DNA of 64,000 nucleotides from DASWOJ01 sp964242415 (GCA_964242415.1 CAXTAT010000030.1:1-64000); one strand, 5' to 3'. Shown: positions 17,046-25,905, counted from the stretch's first letter. Notes: generated by a model from the letters alone, not told the origin. Made by a program: numbers and translations.

Positions 17046-18638
17046 ATGGCCACCGTCACCGTAAACTCTAACCAAACCGTCACTGGCCACTACGCCATCA
17101 ATGAGTATTTCCAGATAAACTCGGGAGGAACTGCCGCCAACACGACCGTTGGCGCAAGCGGATACCTGCAGGTTTACACGGGCGGTAACGCAACTGGAAC
17201 GATCGTCAGCAACTCGGGCTTTGAGATGCTGATGGGCGGACACGACAGCGGCGGGACGATAAACTCCAGTGGATTTTTAGAGGTATATGCCGGCGGAATG
17301 GCGAGTGGCACCACGATAAACAGCGGGGCGTTCGTGATGGTGTCCGGCGGAACCGTCAGCGGCGCGGTAGTGGGCGCTGGGTCCTATGTCAGCGTCTTCA
17401 ACGGCGGCACGTTGACAGGCGCGACGTTCCAGCCCGGCGCAATAGCCGACTTCGCCGACATCCCCTATTCGGCAAATGCAACGGCAACGCTGAACGCCTC
17501 GACGGACGTGCTCACGATCACGGGGGGCGGCACGACCAGCACGGTCCAGCTTGCCGGAAGCTATGCAGGCGAGACGTTTAGCCTGCAGTCCGACTTCGCC
17601 ATCCAGAATTTCGGCCAGGGTCCGGCTGGCACCGACATCGCCGTCAATGCAGCCAGCACCAATACAGGCGGCGGCATTACTGGAGTCCCGGGCGTCACTG
17701 TCACGCTCACGGGACAGAACAACACGGCCAACATCGCCAGCGGCAACGTGACCACGAACGGCGGCACAGCCAACACGATCGTATTGGGCGCCGGGTCTTG
17801 TTCCGTCACTGGCAGCGGCCAGGACACCATTTTTGGTGGTACCGGGTCGGACCTCATCATCACCGGTGGCCAGGACATCGTGGTCGGCGGCGCTGGAGCG
17901 CTGACCTATGAAGCCGGCGCTGGCAGCAGCGTCATCTTCGCCGGCACAGGCGGCCTGACCTACACGGGGAACAACGGCTACGATATTGTCGTCGGCAATG
18001 GCAATCCCATGGCCGTGCAGGGCGGCGCAGGTGGCGGCGCCTACTTCGGCGGCGGCAACAGCACGATCACCGCTGGCGCAGGCGCACAGGCGGTGCTGGT
18101 GGGCGGCAACGGCGACAGGCTATATTCCGCCGGCGCGGCTGGCGACCTGTTCGGCGCCGAGGCAGGCGGCAACCTGCTCATGTACGGTATCAACAGCACC
18201 GGCAACGACGTGTTCTTCGGCGCGGCAGGCACGGGCACGCTGACGTTCCTTGCCGGATCCGGCAACGACATCATGGGGCTGGGCCAGGGCACGAATGTAG
18301 TGGGGCTGGGATCGGGGCACGACACGGTATTCGCCAACACCGGCACGACCGGGGTTTCAACCATCGAGTCCGGCAGCGGATCGGCCGATATCGGCCTGGG
18401 CGGCAAGTCGGTGGATCTAGTGATCACTGCAGCATCGGCGCCGCACACCTTCGCCTTATACAATTTCGCTGCAGGGGCAGACCACATCAACCTGTTCGGC
18501 TTCGCTGCCAACGCGGTGGCGAATGCGCTGGCGACGCAGGCCGTCAGCAATGGCTCGACGGTGCTGAGCGTCGGCGGCGGCTGCACTGTGGTGCTGGCCG
18601 GGATTACGCACGCCGATCCCGGCGTATTTGGCGGCTGA
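17046..18638 (+). CDS. Secreted protein with strand-loop-strand and hemolysin-like glycine-rich repeats
   Basis: A 530-residue Gly/Thr/Ser-rich protein without an N-terminal signal. Residues ~15-135 are about six repeats of the autotransporter passenger strand-loop-strand type (SGGTAANTTV, TGGNATGTIV, AGGMASGTTIN, SGGTVSGAVV). Residues ~230-440 carry looser glycine-rich repeats (GSGQDTIFGGTGSDLI, FLAGSGNDIMGLGQGTN) reminiscent of RTX calcium-binding nonapeptides. The C-terminus (FALYNFAAGADHINLFGF and ALATQAVSNGSTVL) matches the truncated copy upstream. Such proteins are commonly exported by type I secretion with a C-terminal signal. A surface or matrix protein is likely; no exporter genes are adjacent. 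Confidence 0.7.
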   Translation: MATVTVNSNQTVTGHYAINEYFQINSGGTAANTTVGASGYLQVYTGGNATGTIVSNSGFEMLMGGHDSGGTINSSGFLEVYAGGMASGTTINSGAFVMVSGGTVSGAVVGAGSYVSVFNGGTLTGATFQPGAIADFADIPYSANATATLNASTDVLTITGGGTTSTVQLAGSYAGETFSLQSDFAIQNFGQGPAGTDIAVNAASTNTGGGITGVPGVTVTLTGQNNTANIASGNVTTNGGTANTIVLGAGSCSVTGSGQDTIFGGTGSDLIITGGQDIVVGGAGALTYEAGAGSSVIFAGTGGLTYTGNNGYDIVVGNGNPMAVQGGAGGGAYFGGGNSTITAGAGAQAVLVGGNGDRLYSAGAAGDLFGAEAGGNLLMYGINSTGNDVFFGAAGTGTLTFLAGSGNDIMGLGQGTNVVGLGSGHDTVFANTGTTGVSTIESGSGSADIGLGGKSVDLVITAASAPHTFALYNFAAGADHINLFGFAANAVANALATQAVSNGSTVLSVGGGCTVVLAGITHADPGVFGG

Positions 18639-18676
18639 TGTCGCAAAAGGGCTGCGGCTGACTCGCAGGATAAGAG

Positions 18677-18735
18677 AGCGGGGCGTCCTTCACCTTGATC
18701 CGGTGTGATGGTTTGGCGGAAGGCGCCCCGCTTTT
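18677..18735 (+). terminator. Terminator-like hairpin after the secreted protein gene
   Basis: AGCGGGGCG at 18677-18685 pairs perfectly with CGCCCCGCT at 18724-18732, with a TTTT run from 18732. The 38-base loop can itself pair (CACC with GGTG). It lies between the plus-strand repeat protein and the convergent RND gene and could serve both. Confidence 0.5.
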
Positions 18736-18761
18736 CCGTCCTGCAGAGGCTGCGGCAGCAG

Positions 18762-21700
18762 CTACTCCGCCGGCTGCTGCACCACGTCCGCCGGCTCCGC
18801 CCGCCGTGCGCCCAAACCCTGGCCAGCCTGCGGCACCGGCGCGTCCCGCGGCGTCAGCACCCGGCGGAACAGCCATGCCGTCCCGCGCGACGCATCGTCC
18901 ATCAGCGTATAGAACGACGGCACGAACACCAGGCTCAGCACCGTCGAGACCAGCAGCCCGCCGATCACCCCAATCGCCATCGGTGCCCGGAACTCGCCGC
19001 CCTCCCCCAGCCCCAGCGCGCTCGGCACCATGCCGGCCACCATAGCGATGGTGGTCATCACGATCGGCCGCGCCCGCTTGCGCCCGGCGTCGATGATCGC
19101 CTCCACCCGGTCCATCCCCGCCGCCCGCCGCTCGATGGCGAAGTCCACCAGCATAATGGCGTTCTTGGTGACGATGCCCATCAGCATCAGCACGCCGATC
19201 ACCACCGGCATCGAGATCGGGTTGCCCGTCACCAGCAACGCCAGGATCACCCCGCCCAGGCTCAGCGGCAGCGACAACAGGATGGTAATCGGCTGGAACA
19301 CGTTCTGGAACAGCAGCACCAGCACGCCCAGCACAATCGTAAGCCCGGCCCCCATCGCCAGCCCGAACGAGGAGAACACCTCCGCCATCACCTCCGCGTC
19401 GCCGTTGTTCTGAATGCGGACGCCGGCCGGCAGGCGCTGCGCCTCGGGAAGGGCGTAAACCGCCTTCAACGCATCGCCCAGCGCCACGCCGGGCTGCAGG
19501 TCGGCCCCCAGCACCACCCGGCGCACGCGGTCATAGCGTTCGACGCTACTCGGCCCCTCGCCCGGCGACACGTCGGCCACCGCCAGCAACGGCACGGCCA
19601 GGCCGGTGGCGCCCGGCACCGTCAGCGACTCGATGGCGCCGAGGTCGCCGCGCAATGCGGTATCGACCTGCACGCGGATCGGGATCAGCCGGTCGCCATC
19701 GCGGAACTTCGCCAGATTGGCCGGTATGTCGCCGATGGTGGCGATGCGGACGGCGTCGCTGATCGCCTCCGTGCTGACGCCGAACCGCGCGGCCTCGTCG
19801 CCCCGCGGCGTCACGTGCACCTCCGGCCGGTCCACCCCGGCGCTGGGCGCCACGTTGCCAAAACCCGGCAGCCGGCGCATCGCCCCCTCCAGCCCCGCCA
19901 CCGCACGGTCCAGCGCAACCGGGTCATCGCCCAGGACGGTGACGGACAGCTCGCGCTCCCCCCGGTCGTTCACGTACCAGCCGCGCACGTCGGGCAGGCC
20001 GGCCAGGCGCCGGGTCAACTCGGCCTCGACCTGCTTCTGCGTGCGGCTGCGGGCGTCCTTGCCCACCAGGTTCACGATCATCTTGGCCCGGCGGATCTCC
20101 GCCCCCGCCCCGGTCGGCGTCGTGCCGCCCACCACGAACACCGTCGTCACCTCCGGGATGCGCCGGAACTCCTTGGCGATGCGGTCCGTGGTGGCGCGGG
20201 TGTCGGCCAGGGTGGACCCCGGCGGCAGCTCGATGGACAGCACCACCCGGCTCTCGTCCGGCGGCGGGATGAAGCCGGTGGGCAGCAGCGTCGTGGAGTA
20301 GATCGACACGGCGAACGCCAGCACCCCCGCCAGCAAGGTCAGCCCGCGCCGCCGCAGCGTGGCCCGTAGGAACCGGGTGTAGGCCCGCATGATCCAGCCG
20401 TCCCGCTCGGCGTGGGCCGCGACCGGGCGCATCAGGTAGGCCGCCATCAACGGCGTGATCAGCCGGGCCACCAGCAGCGACGCCAGCACCGCCGCCGCCA
20501 CCGTCAGGCCGAACTGCTTGAAGAACTGCCCGGCGATCCCGCCCATGAAGCTGACGGGGGAGAACACCGCGATGATGGTGCAGGTGATGGCGATCACCGC
20601 CAGGCCGATCTCGTCCGCCGCTTCCACCGCGGCCTCGAACGGGCGCTTGCCCATCCGCATGTGGCGGACGATGTTTTCGATCTCGACGATGGCGTCGTCC
20701 ACCAGGATGCCGGTCACCAGCGTCACCGCCAGCAGGCTGACGAAGTTGAGCGAGAACCCCATGATCTGCATGGCCGCGAACGCCGGCAGCACAGACAGCG
20801 GCAGCGCCACCGCCACTAGCAGCGTCGCCCGCCAGTTGCGCAGGAACACCAGCACCACGATGGTCGCCAGCACCGCGCCCTCGATCAGGCCGTGCATCGC
20901 CGACACGTAGTTGCCGCGGGTGGTGCGCACGCTGTCGTCGATCAGCGAGTAGCTGACTCCCGGGTGCGCCTGCGCCAGCCGGTTCAGCCGCTCCTGCACG
21001 GCGTCGGCGACGCTCACCTCGCTGGCGCCCTTGGCCCGGAAGATGGCGAACGACACCACGGGTTCCGACCCATCGAGGCGGGCGAAGTCGCGCGGCTCCT
21101 CATAGCTGTCCTCGATCCGGGCCACGTCGGACAGCCGGGCCTCGCGCCCGCCGGGCAGCACCAGGCGGGTAGCGGCCAGGCCCTCCAGGGTGCGGGCGCC
21201 GGCCAGGGTGCGGATCGCCTGCTCCTGCGAGCCAAGCTCGCCGCGCCCGCCGGATAGATCGGCGCTAGTGGCGGCAAGCTGCTTGTTCACGTCTCCCGCG
21301 GTGATCCCGAGGGCCGCCAGCCGGTCCGGGTCCAGGCTGACGCGGACCTCGCGCGTGACGCCGCCAATGCGCTGCACCTGGCCGACGCCGCGCACGCCCT
21401 GCAGGTCGCGCATCACGGTGTCGTCGATGAACCAGGACAGCCCTTCCAGGGTCATGCCCGGCGCGGTGGCGGCGAAGGTCTGGATGCTCTGGCCCACGAT
21501 GTCGATGCGCTCGATGACCGGCTCGTCGATGCCGCGCGGCAGGTCGGAGCGGATCTTGCTTACCGCGTCGCGTACGTCGTTCAGCGCGCGGTCGCTGCTG
21601 ACCTCCAGGCGCAGCTCGGCCACGGTCTGGCTGCTGCCGTCGGTGACGCTGCTCTGCAGGTGCTTCACGCCGGAGACGTTGGCGATGGCGTCCTCGATGC

Positions 21701-21902
21701 GCTTGGTCACCTGGCTTTCCAGCTCGCCGGGGGCGGCGCCGGCCTGCGTCACGGTGACGGCGACGATGGGCACGTCGATGTTGGGCGTGCGGGTGATCGG
21801 CAGCATGTTGAAGCCGACCACCCCCAGCAGCAGCAGCACGGCGAACAGCACGATGGGCGGGATCGGGTGGCGGATCGCCGCGCCGGAGATGTTGAAGGCC
21901 AT
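18762..21902 (-). CDS. RND efflux transporter permease (HAE1/AcrB family)
   Basis: Inner-membrane pump protein of 1046 residues, full length for the hydrophobe/amphiphile efflux RND family. Proton-relay residues are visible: the Asp pair in GILVDDAIVEIENI (helix 4) and the Lys in GIVTKNAIMLVDFA (helix 10). Two large periplasmic loops flank the duplicated membrane halves. It starts four bases after the stop of the adaptor gene, so both are co-transcribed and probably co-translated. No outer-membrane TolC-type gene is present, so an unlinked one must be used. Substrates are unknown, probably drugs or solvents. Confidence 0.9.
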   Translation of the reverse strand: MAFNISGAAIRHPIPPIVLFAVLLLLGVVGFNMLPITRTPNIDVPIVAVTVTQAGAAPGELESQVTKRIEDAIANVSGVKHLQSSVTDGSSQTVAELRLEVSSDRALNDVRDAVSKIRSDLPRGIDEPVIERIDIVGQSIQTFAATAPGMTLEGLSWFIDDTVMRDLQGVRGVGQVQRIGGVTREVRVSLDPDRLAALGITAGDVNKQLAATSADLSGGRGELGSQEQAIRTLAGARTLEGLAATRLVLPGGREARLSDVARIEDSYEEPRDFARLDGSEPVVSFAIFRAKGASEVSVADAVQERLNRLAQAHPGVSYSLIDDSVRTTRGNYVSAMHGLIEGAVLATIVVLVFLRNWRATLLVAVALPLSVLPAFAAMQIMGFSLNFVSLLAVTLVTGILVDDAIVEIENIVRHMRMGKRPFEAAVEAADEIGLAVIAITCTIIAVFSPVSFMGGIAGQFFKQFGLTVAAAVLASLLVARLITPLMAAYLMRPVAAHAERDGWIMRAYTRFLRATLRRRGLTLLAGVLAFAVSIYSTTLLPTGFIPPPDESRVVLSIELPPGSTLADTRATTDRIAKEFRRIPEVTTVFVVGGTTPTGAGAEIRRAKMIVNLVGKDARSRTQKQVEAELTRRLAGLPDVRGWYVNDRGERELSVTVLGDDPVALDRAVAGLEGAMRRLPGFGNVAPSAGVDRPEVHVTPRGDEAARFGVSTEAISDAVRIATIGDIPANLAKFRDGDRLIPIRVQVDTALRGDLGAIESLTVPGATGLAVPLLAVADVSPGEGPSSVERYDRVRRVVLGADLQPGVALGDALKAVYALPEAQRLPAGVRIQNNGDAEVMAEVFSSFGLAMGAGLTIVLGVLVLLFQNVFQPITILLSLPLSLGGVILALLVTGNPISMPVVIGVLMLMGIVTKNAIMLVDFAIERRAAGMDRVEAIIDAGRKRARPIVMTTIAMVAGMVPSALGLGEGGEFRAPMAIGVIGGLLVSTVLSLVFVPSFYTLMDDASRGTAWLFRRVLTPRDAPVPQAGQGLGARRAEPADVVQQPAE

Positions 21903-21906
21903 GCGG

Positions 21907-23058
21907 CTACTCGGCCTTCGTGTCGGGGGCGGCGGCCACGGCGGTCACGCGGTCGCCGCCGCGGATAAAGGTGCCGGAGACGGCGACCACGGCATCGCCC
22001 TCCTGCAGCCCGCTGGTGATCTCGGCCTGGCTGCCGCTGCGCAGGCCGACCTGGACCTTGTGCGTTTCGACCAGGCCGTCGCGCACGACCTGGATCACCG
22101 CGCCGTCCCGCTGGAACAGCACGGCCGACAGCGGGACCACCACGCCGTCGTGCCGCGCGACCTCGACCGACGCGCGGGCGAAGCTGCCGATCACCAGGCC
22201 GCCTACGGCGTTGTCCGGGGTGGGATCGACCGTCACGCGCACGCGGCCGAGCCGGGTGGTGCGGTTCACCTCCGGCGATACCAGGCGGACCCGGCCGGTG
22301 CGCGGGCCGCCCACGGTCGTCACCACGGCGGGCTGGCCGGGGCGCAGCTTGGCCAGGGAGACCTCGGGCACGTCGGCCTCCAGCTCCACGGCGTCGTCCT
22401 GGATGATGCGGAACAGGGGGTCGCCGGCGCCCATCACCACAGCGCCTTGGCGCGCGATGCGGCGGCTGATGCGGCCGGCCACCGGCGCGCGCAGGTCGGT
22501 GCGGGCCAGGCGGACCAGCAGCTCGCGCCGCTGCGCGTCGGCCAGGGCGCGGTCGGCCTCGGAAACGCGCAGCAGGTTGTTGGCGGCGTCGAACCGGGCC
22601 GCGGCGGTGCCGGCGGCGGCCTGGCGCTGCTCGAAGGTCTCGCGCGAGGCATTGCCGTTGCCGAACAGGTCGCGCGTGCGGGCGAGGGCCAGGTCGGCCT
22701 GCACGCGGTTGGCCTGCGCCTCGGCGATGGAGCTGCGCGCCTGGGCGATGGCGGCGTCGGCGCGGGCGACCTGCGCGGCATTCTGCGCCACGGTGGCGTC
22801 CAGCACGTCGCGCGACAGCCGGGCCAGGACCTGGCCGGCGGCGGCGAGGTCGCCCTCCTCGGCCAAGATGTCGGTGATGGCCAGGCCCTCGACCTGCGGG
22901 CTGACGAGCACCTCCTCGCGCGGGACCAGGGTGCCGGTCAGGATAGCGGCCTCGGCGATGGAGCCGTGTGTGGCGCGGGTGACCGTGACGGCGGGCGGCG
23001 TCGGCTCGGCCGGCAGCGGCGCGGCGGCCGCAAGGGACAGACACAGAAGGACAGACAC
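21907..23058 (-). CDS. RND efflux periplasmic adaptor (membrane fusion protein)
   Basis: HlyD/AcrA-type adaptor linking the RND pump to an outer-membrane channel. A signal peptide (VLLCLSLAAAAPLPA) precedes the lipoyl half (LVSPQVEGLAITDILAEEGDLAAAGQVLARL), a coiled coil of Ala/Arg-rich heptads and the second lipoyl half (TDLRAPVAGRISRR). The GTG at 23058 is chosen because it directly precedes the signal peptide; it lies just beside the palindromic repeat, whose purine-rich edge supplies a GGAG five bases away. The open frame continues upstream through the repeat, where sequence is unlikely to be coding. Length 383 is normal. Confidence 0.82.
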   Translation of the reverse strand: MSVLLCLSLAAAAPLPAEPTPPAVTVTRATHGSIAEAAILTGTLVPREEVLVSPQVEGLAITDILAEEGDLAAAGQVLARLSRDVLDATVAQNAAQVARADAAIAQARSSIAEAQANRVQADLALARTRDLFGNGNASRETFEQRQAAAGTAAARFDAANNLLRVSEADRALADAQRRELLVRLARTDLRAPVAGRISRRIARQGAVVMGAGDPLFRIIQDDAVELEADVPEVSLAKLRPGQPAVVTTVGGPRTGRVRLVSPEVNRTTRLGRVRVTVDPTPDNAVGGLVIGSFARASVEVARHDGVVVPLSAVLFQRDGAVIQVVRDGLVETHKVQVGLRSGSQAEITSGLQEGDAVVAVSGTFIRGGDRVTAVAAAPDTKAE

Positions 23059-23061
23059 TCT

Positions 23062-23217
23062 TCTCCCTCTCCCTCCGGGAGAGGGCCGGGGTGAGGGGGT
23101 CTTGCTTGCCGAGCAGAGCATTGTTCGCCGCCACTTGAGCAGGGCTGTCCTACGCCAGGAGTTGCGCCGCGAAACCCCCTCACCCCGACCCTCTCCCGGA
23201 GGGAGAGGAAGAAGGAA
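23062..23217. repeat. Paired inverted palindromic repeat (copy 1 of 3)
   Basis: Two inverted units, 23062-23100 and 23174-23208, lie about 73 bases apart between the tetR and adaptor genes. Each contains a CTCTCCC/GGGAGAG palindrome followed by GGCCGGGGTGAGGGGGT or its complement. The left unit continues with CTTGCTTGCC, as in the copy at 56.6 kb. The whole could fold into one long stem. Similar REP-like elements are scattered in many proteobacterial genomes. Confidence 0.8.
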
Positions 23218-23234
23218 GCGTTCCCAAACCCGCA

Positions 23235-23828
23235 TCATGCCCTCTGCGGCCGCAGGAAGCGGCGCAGCAGCAGTTGCAGCACCGGGCGGAACCGCGCCGC
23301 GGTCAGCGTCGGGTCTAGCGCCTGGTGCGCCACCAACCCGTCGGCCATCGCCATCACCAGTTGGCACGCCGTCTCCACATCTAGGCCGGGATCGACGGCG
23401 CCACGGGCCTGGCCGCGCCGCAGCGCGGACACCAGCGCCGCCCGGGCCTCCCGGATGTTGCGGTCGAACATCGCGCGCACGTCGGGGTTGCGCACAGCCT
23501 CCGCCATGGTCTCCGTCGCCAAAGCCGCCTGCGGCCCGGCGAGCAGTTCCTCCAGCGTGTCGATGCCGATGCTGGCCAGCGCCTCAACCGGGTCATCAGC
23601 CGCGGCCATACGCTCGAAGAACGCGGCATGCTTGGCACGCTCGGCCTCCGCGATGGCGGCGATGATGGCGACCTTGCTAGGAAAGTACCGGTACACCGCG
23701 CCGGGGCTCATGGCAGCCTCGCCGCAAATCTCCTGCATCGACGCCCCATGGAAGCCGGACCGGGCGAAACAGGCCACCGCGGCATCCAGGACGCGTTGGC
23801 GGGGCGGAATATGCGCGCTGTCCAACAA
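23235..23828 (-). CDS. TetR-family transcriptional repressor of the efflux operon
   Basis: About 197 residues with an N-terminal helix-turn-helix (VLDAAVACFARSGFHGASMQEICGEA, then MSPGAVYRYFPSK) and a divergent ligand-binding C-terminal domain. Two adjacent TTG codons (23828 and 23825) follow a perfect GGAGG by five and eight bases; one of these is the likely start, and the longer frame upstream lacks a better site. It precedes the adaptor-pump pair on the same strand, separated by the palindromic repeats, and probably represses its own operon until an effluxed compound binds. Confidence 0.82.
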   Translation of the reverse strand: MLDSAHIPPRQRVLDAAVACFARSGFHGASMQEICGEAAMSPGAVYRYFPSKVAIIAAIAEAERAKHAAFFERMAAADDPVEALASIGIDTLEELLAGPQAALATETMAEAVRNPDVRAMFDRNIREARAALVSALRRGQARGAVDPGLDVETACQLVMAMADGLVAHQALDPTLTAARFRPVLQLLLRRFLRPQRA

Positions 23829-23843
23829 GCCTGCCTCCAATGC

Positions 23844-23855
23844 GAACGAACATTC
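23844..23855. promoter_or_regulatory. Candidate TetR operator
   Basis: GAACGAACATTC is an imperfect palindrome of the GAAYGNNCRTTC type, similar to sites at autoregulated TetR genes. It sits six bases upstream of the GGAGG of tetR and in the 114-base gap to the divergent atzG gene, where it could control one or both directions. Confidence 0.4.
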
Positions 23856-23942
23856 ACTTGCGCCGTCGCAGCCCCTTGTCAAGCACCGTTCCCCACCTGC
23901 TACCATCTCTCCACCATTCCTACGCAACCCTGGAGCAGACCG

Positions 23943-24116
23943 ATGCCGGACGACGCCGACCTGATTGCCGCCGCGGGCGTGCTCGGCATCCCGCTTGACC
24001 CGGCCTGGTGCGACGCCGTGCGCTTCCACTGGGACCTAAGCCTCGCCGCCGCCCGCCTGGTGGCGGAGTTCCCCCTGCCGGACGAGGCCGACCCGGCGCC
24101 GGTGTTCACGGCATGA
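23943..24116 (+). CDS. atzG: AtzG-like small subunit (DUF4089)
   Basis: A 57-residue helical protein, far shorter than most genes here, of the AtzG/DUF4089 group. In the characterised system it is the small partner that stabilises the amidase AtzE, in the manner of GatC with GatA. The core LIAAAGVLGIPLDPAWCDAVRFH and LAAARLVAEFPLPDEADPAPVF fits the family. Its TGA overlaps the ATG of the amidase gene in an ATGA, so the two are translationally coupled and expected to form a complex. Confidence 0.8.
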   Translation: MPDDADLIAAAGVLGIPLDPAWCDAVRFHWDLSLAAARLVAEFPLPDEADPAPVFTA

Positions 24117-25531
24117 CGGACCGCCTCACCGACTGGATGACCGCGGGCGAGCTGGCCGGCGCCGTCGCCACGCGCCGGGTCCGTGCGGTGGACGCGGTCG
24201 CGGACGCCTTCACCCGGATCGAGCAGGCCCGGCAGCTCAACGCCTTCACCGATATCGTCGTTGACCGCGCCCTGGCCCGGGCCGAGGCGGTCGATGCCGG
24301 CGCCGTCCGGGGGCCGCTGGCCGGCGTGCCGTTCGCGGTGAAGAACCTGTTCGACGTCGCCGGCCTGCCCACGCGCGCCGGGTCCCGGATCAACCGCACC
24401 CGCGCGCCGGCGGTGGCGGACGCGACGGCGGTGGCGCGGATGGAGGCGGCCGGGGCCATCCTGGTCGGCACGCTGAACATGGGCGAGTACGCCTACGACT
24501 TCACCGGCGAGAACGCGCATGACGGCGCTTGCCGCAACCCGCACGATCCCGCGCGCATGGCGGGCGGGTCCTCCAGCGGGTCCGGGGCGGCGGCGGCGGC
24601 GGGGCTGGTGCCGGTGACGCTGGGGTCGGACACCAACGGCTCGATCCGCGTGCCGGCGTCGCTGTGCGGGGTGTTCGGGCTGAAGCCCACCTATGGCCGG
24701 CTGTCGCGTGCGGGCACGTTCCCGTTCGTGTCCAGCCTGGACCATGTCGGGCCGCTGGCGCGCTGCGTCAGCGACCTGGTGCTGGCCTATGACGCGATGC
24801 TCGGGCCGGACCCCGCCGACCCGGTTTGCACGGACCGCCCGGCCGGTCCGCAACCGGACGAGGGCATCGATGGCCTGCGGATCGCGGTGGCGGGCGGCTA
24901 CTTCCGCGCCAACGCCGGGCCGGCTGCGCTGGCCGCGCTGGACCAGGTCGCCGCCGCGCTGGGCGCCACGGCCGAGGTCGAGCTGGCGGAGGCCGCCCGC
25001 GCCCGCGCCGCCGCCTACGTCATCACCACGGTCGAGGGCGCGGCCCTGCACCTGGATCGCCTGCGCGCCCAGCCCGGCGATTTCGACCCCGACGTGCGCG
25101 ACCGCCTGATCGCCGGCGCCCTGGTGCCCGGCGCCTTCTACGCCCGTGCGCAGCGGTTCCGGCGCTGGTACCGGGACCAGGTGCTGGCGCTGTTCGGCGG
25201 GTGGGACGCCATCCTGGCGCCGGCCACGCCCTGCCCCGCGCCGGGCATCGGCGAGAAGACGATGCTGCTGGCCGGGGCAGCCGTGCCGGTCCGCGCCATG
25301 ATGGGCGTGCTGACGCAGCCGATCTCGTTCATCGGCCTGCCCGTCGTCACCGTCCCGGTCGTGCTGGAACCTGGGCCGCGGGCGGGGTTGCCCATCGGGG
25401 TGCAGATCATCGCCGCACCCTGGGCGGAGGCGACGGCGCTGCGGATCGCCCGGCACTTGGAAGCCACAGGCGTCGTGCACGCCCCGCGCCCCCCGGCGGT
25501 GACGGTGTGCCCGCCGGCGATGCCGGCATGA
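24113..25531 (+). CDS. atzE: AtzE-family amidase (carboxybiuret/oxalurate-type hydrolase)
   Basis: A 472-residue amidase-signature enzyme. The Ser-cisSer-Lys triad is visible: Lys in PFAVKNLFDVAG, the glycine/serine loop MAGGSSSGSGAAAAAGLVP and the nucleophile serine in SDTNGSIRVPAS. Together with AtzG and AtzH-like neighbours it belongs to the AtzEG/HpxXY group, whose members hydrolyse 1-carboxybiuret in cyanuric acid breakdown or ureido acids such as oxalurate in purine breakdown. Without other pathway genes nearby the exact substrate is open. The start overlaps atzG; its stop overlaps the following gene in another ATGA. Confidence 0.85.
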   Translation: MTDRLTDWMTAGELAGAVATRRVRAVDAVADAFTRIEQARQLNAFTDIVVDRALARAEAVDAGAVRGPLAGVPFAVKNLFDVAGLPTRAGSRINRTRAPAVADATAVARMEAAGAILVGTLNMGEYAYDFTGENAHDGACRNPHDPARMAGGSSSGSGAAAAAGLVPVTLGSDTNGSIRVPASLCGVFGLKPTYGRLSRAGTFPFVSSLDHVGPLARCVSDLVLAYDAMLGPDPADPVCTDRPAGPQPDEGIDGLRIAVAGGYFRANAGPAALAALDQVAAALGATAEVELAEAARARAAAYVITTVEGAALHLDRLRAQPGDFDPDVRDRLIAGALVPGAFYARAQRFRRWYRDQVLALFGGWDAILAPATPCPAPGIGEKTMLLAGAAVPVRAMMGVLTQPISFIGLPVVTVPVVLEPGPRAGLPIGVQIIAAPWAEATALRIARHLEATGVVHAPRPPAVTVCPPAMPA

Positions 25532-25905
25532 CGGAAATCAACCTGCCGGAAGTGGTTGCCGAGGTCGCCGCGGCCTTCGCCCGCTACGAGGCCGCCTTGG
25601 TGTCCAACGACGTTGCGACCTTGGACGCGCTGTTCTGGGACAGCCCGCACACGATCCGCTATGGCGTCGCCGAGGTGCTGTACGGGTCCGCCGAAATCCA
25701 TGCGTTCCGTGCCGCCCGCCCCTCGGCAGGGCTGGCTCGCAGCCTGGAGCGCACGGTGATCACCACCTTCGGCCGGGATGCCGCCACAGCCAGCACCCTG
25801 TTCCGCCGCGCCCCCGGCAAGCTAGGACGGCAGATGCAGACCTGGGTGCGCCTACCGGAGGGCTGGCGCGTGGTGGCGGCGCATGTGAGCGTGGTGGATG
25901 GATGA
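25528..25905 (+). CDS. atzH: AtzH/HpxZ-like SnoaL-fold protein (DUF3225)
   Basis: A 125-residue cystatin/SnoaL-like alpha+beta protein of the AtzH (HpxZ, DUF3225) family; AtzH itself is an allophanate-forming 1,3-dicarboxyurea amidohydrolase. FARYEAALVSNDVATLDALFW and HTIRYGVAEVLYG are family hallmarks, as is the C-terminal GWRVVAAHVSVVD. The ATGA overlap with atzE makes this a three-gene operon. Confidence 0.8.
   Translation: MTEINLPEVVAEVAAAFARYEAALVSNDVATLDALFWDSPHTIRYGVAEVLYGSAEIHAFRAARPSAGLARSLERTVITTFGRDAATASTLFRRAPGKLGRQMQTWVRLPEGWRVVAAHVSVVDG

Noticed and set aside
18705..20369. 554-codon plus-strand frame opposite the RND pump
   Set aside because: Antisense to a clear RND gene; His/Gln/Arg-rich shadow translation.
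23062..23217. Repeat pair as the ends of an insertion sequence
   Set aside because: Only about 70 bases lie between the inverted units, with no coding capacity; a REP/MITE-like doublet fits better.
23900..25480. 526-codon minus-strand frame opposite atzE
   Set aside because: Antisense shadow of a clear amidase gene.
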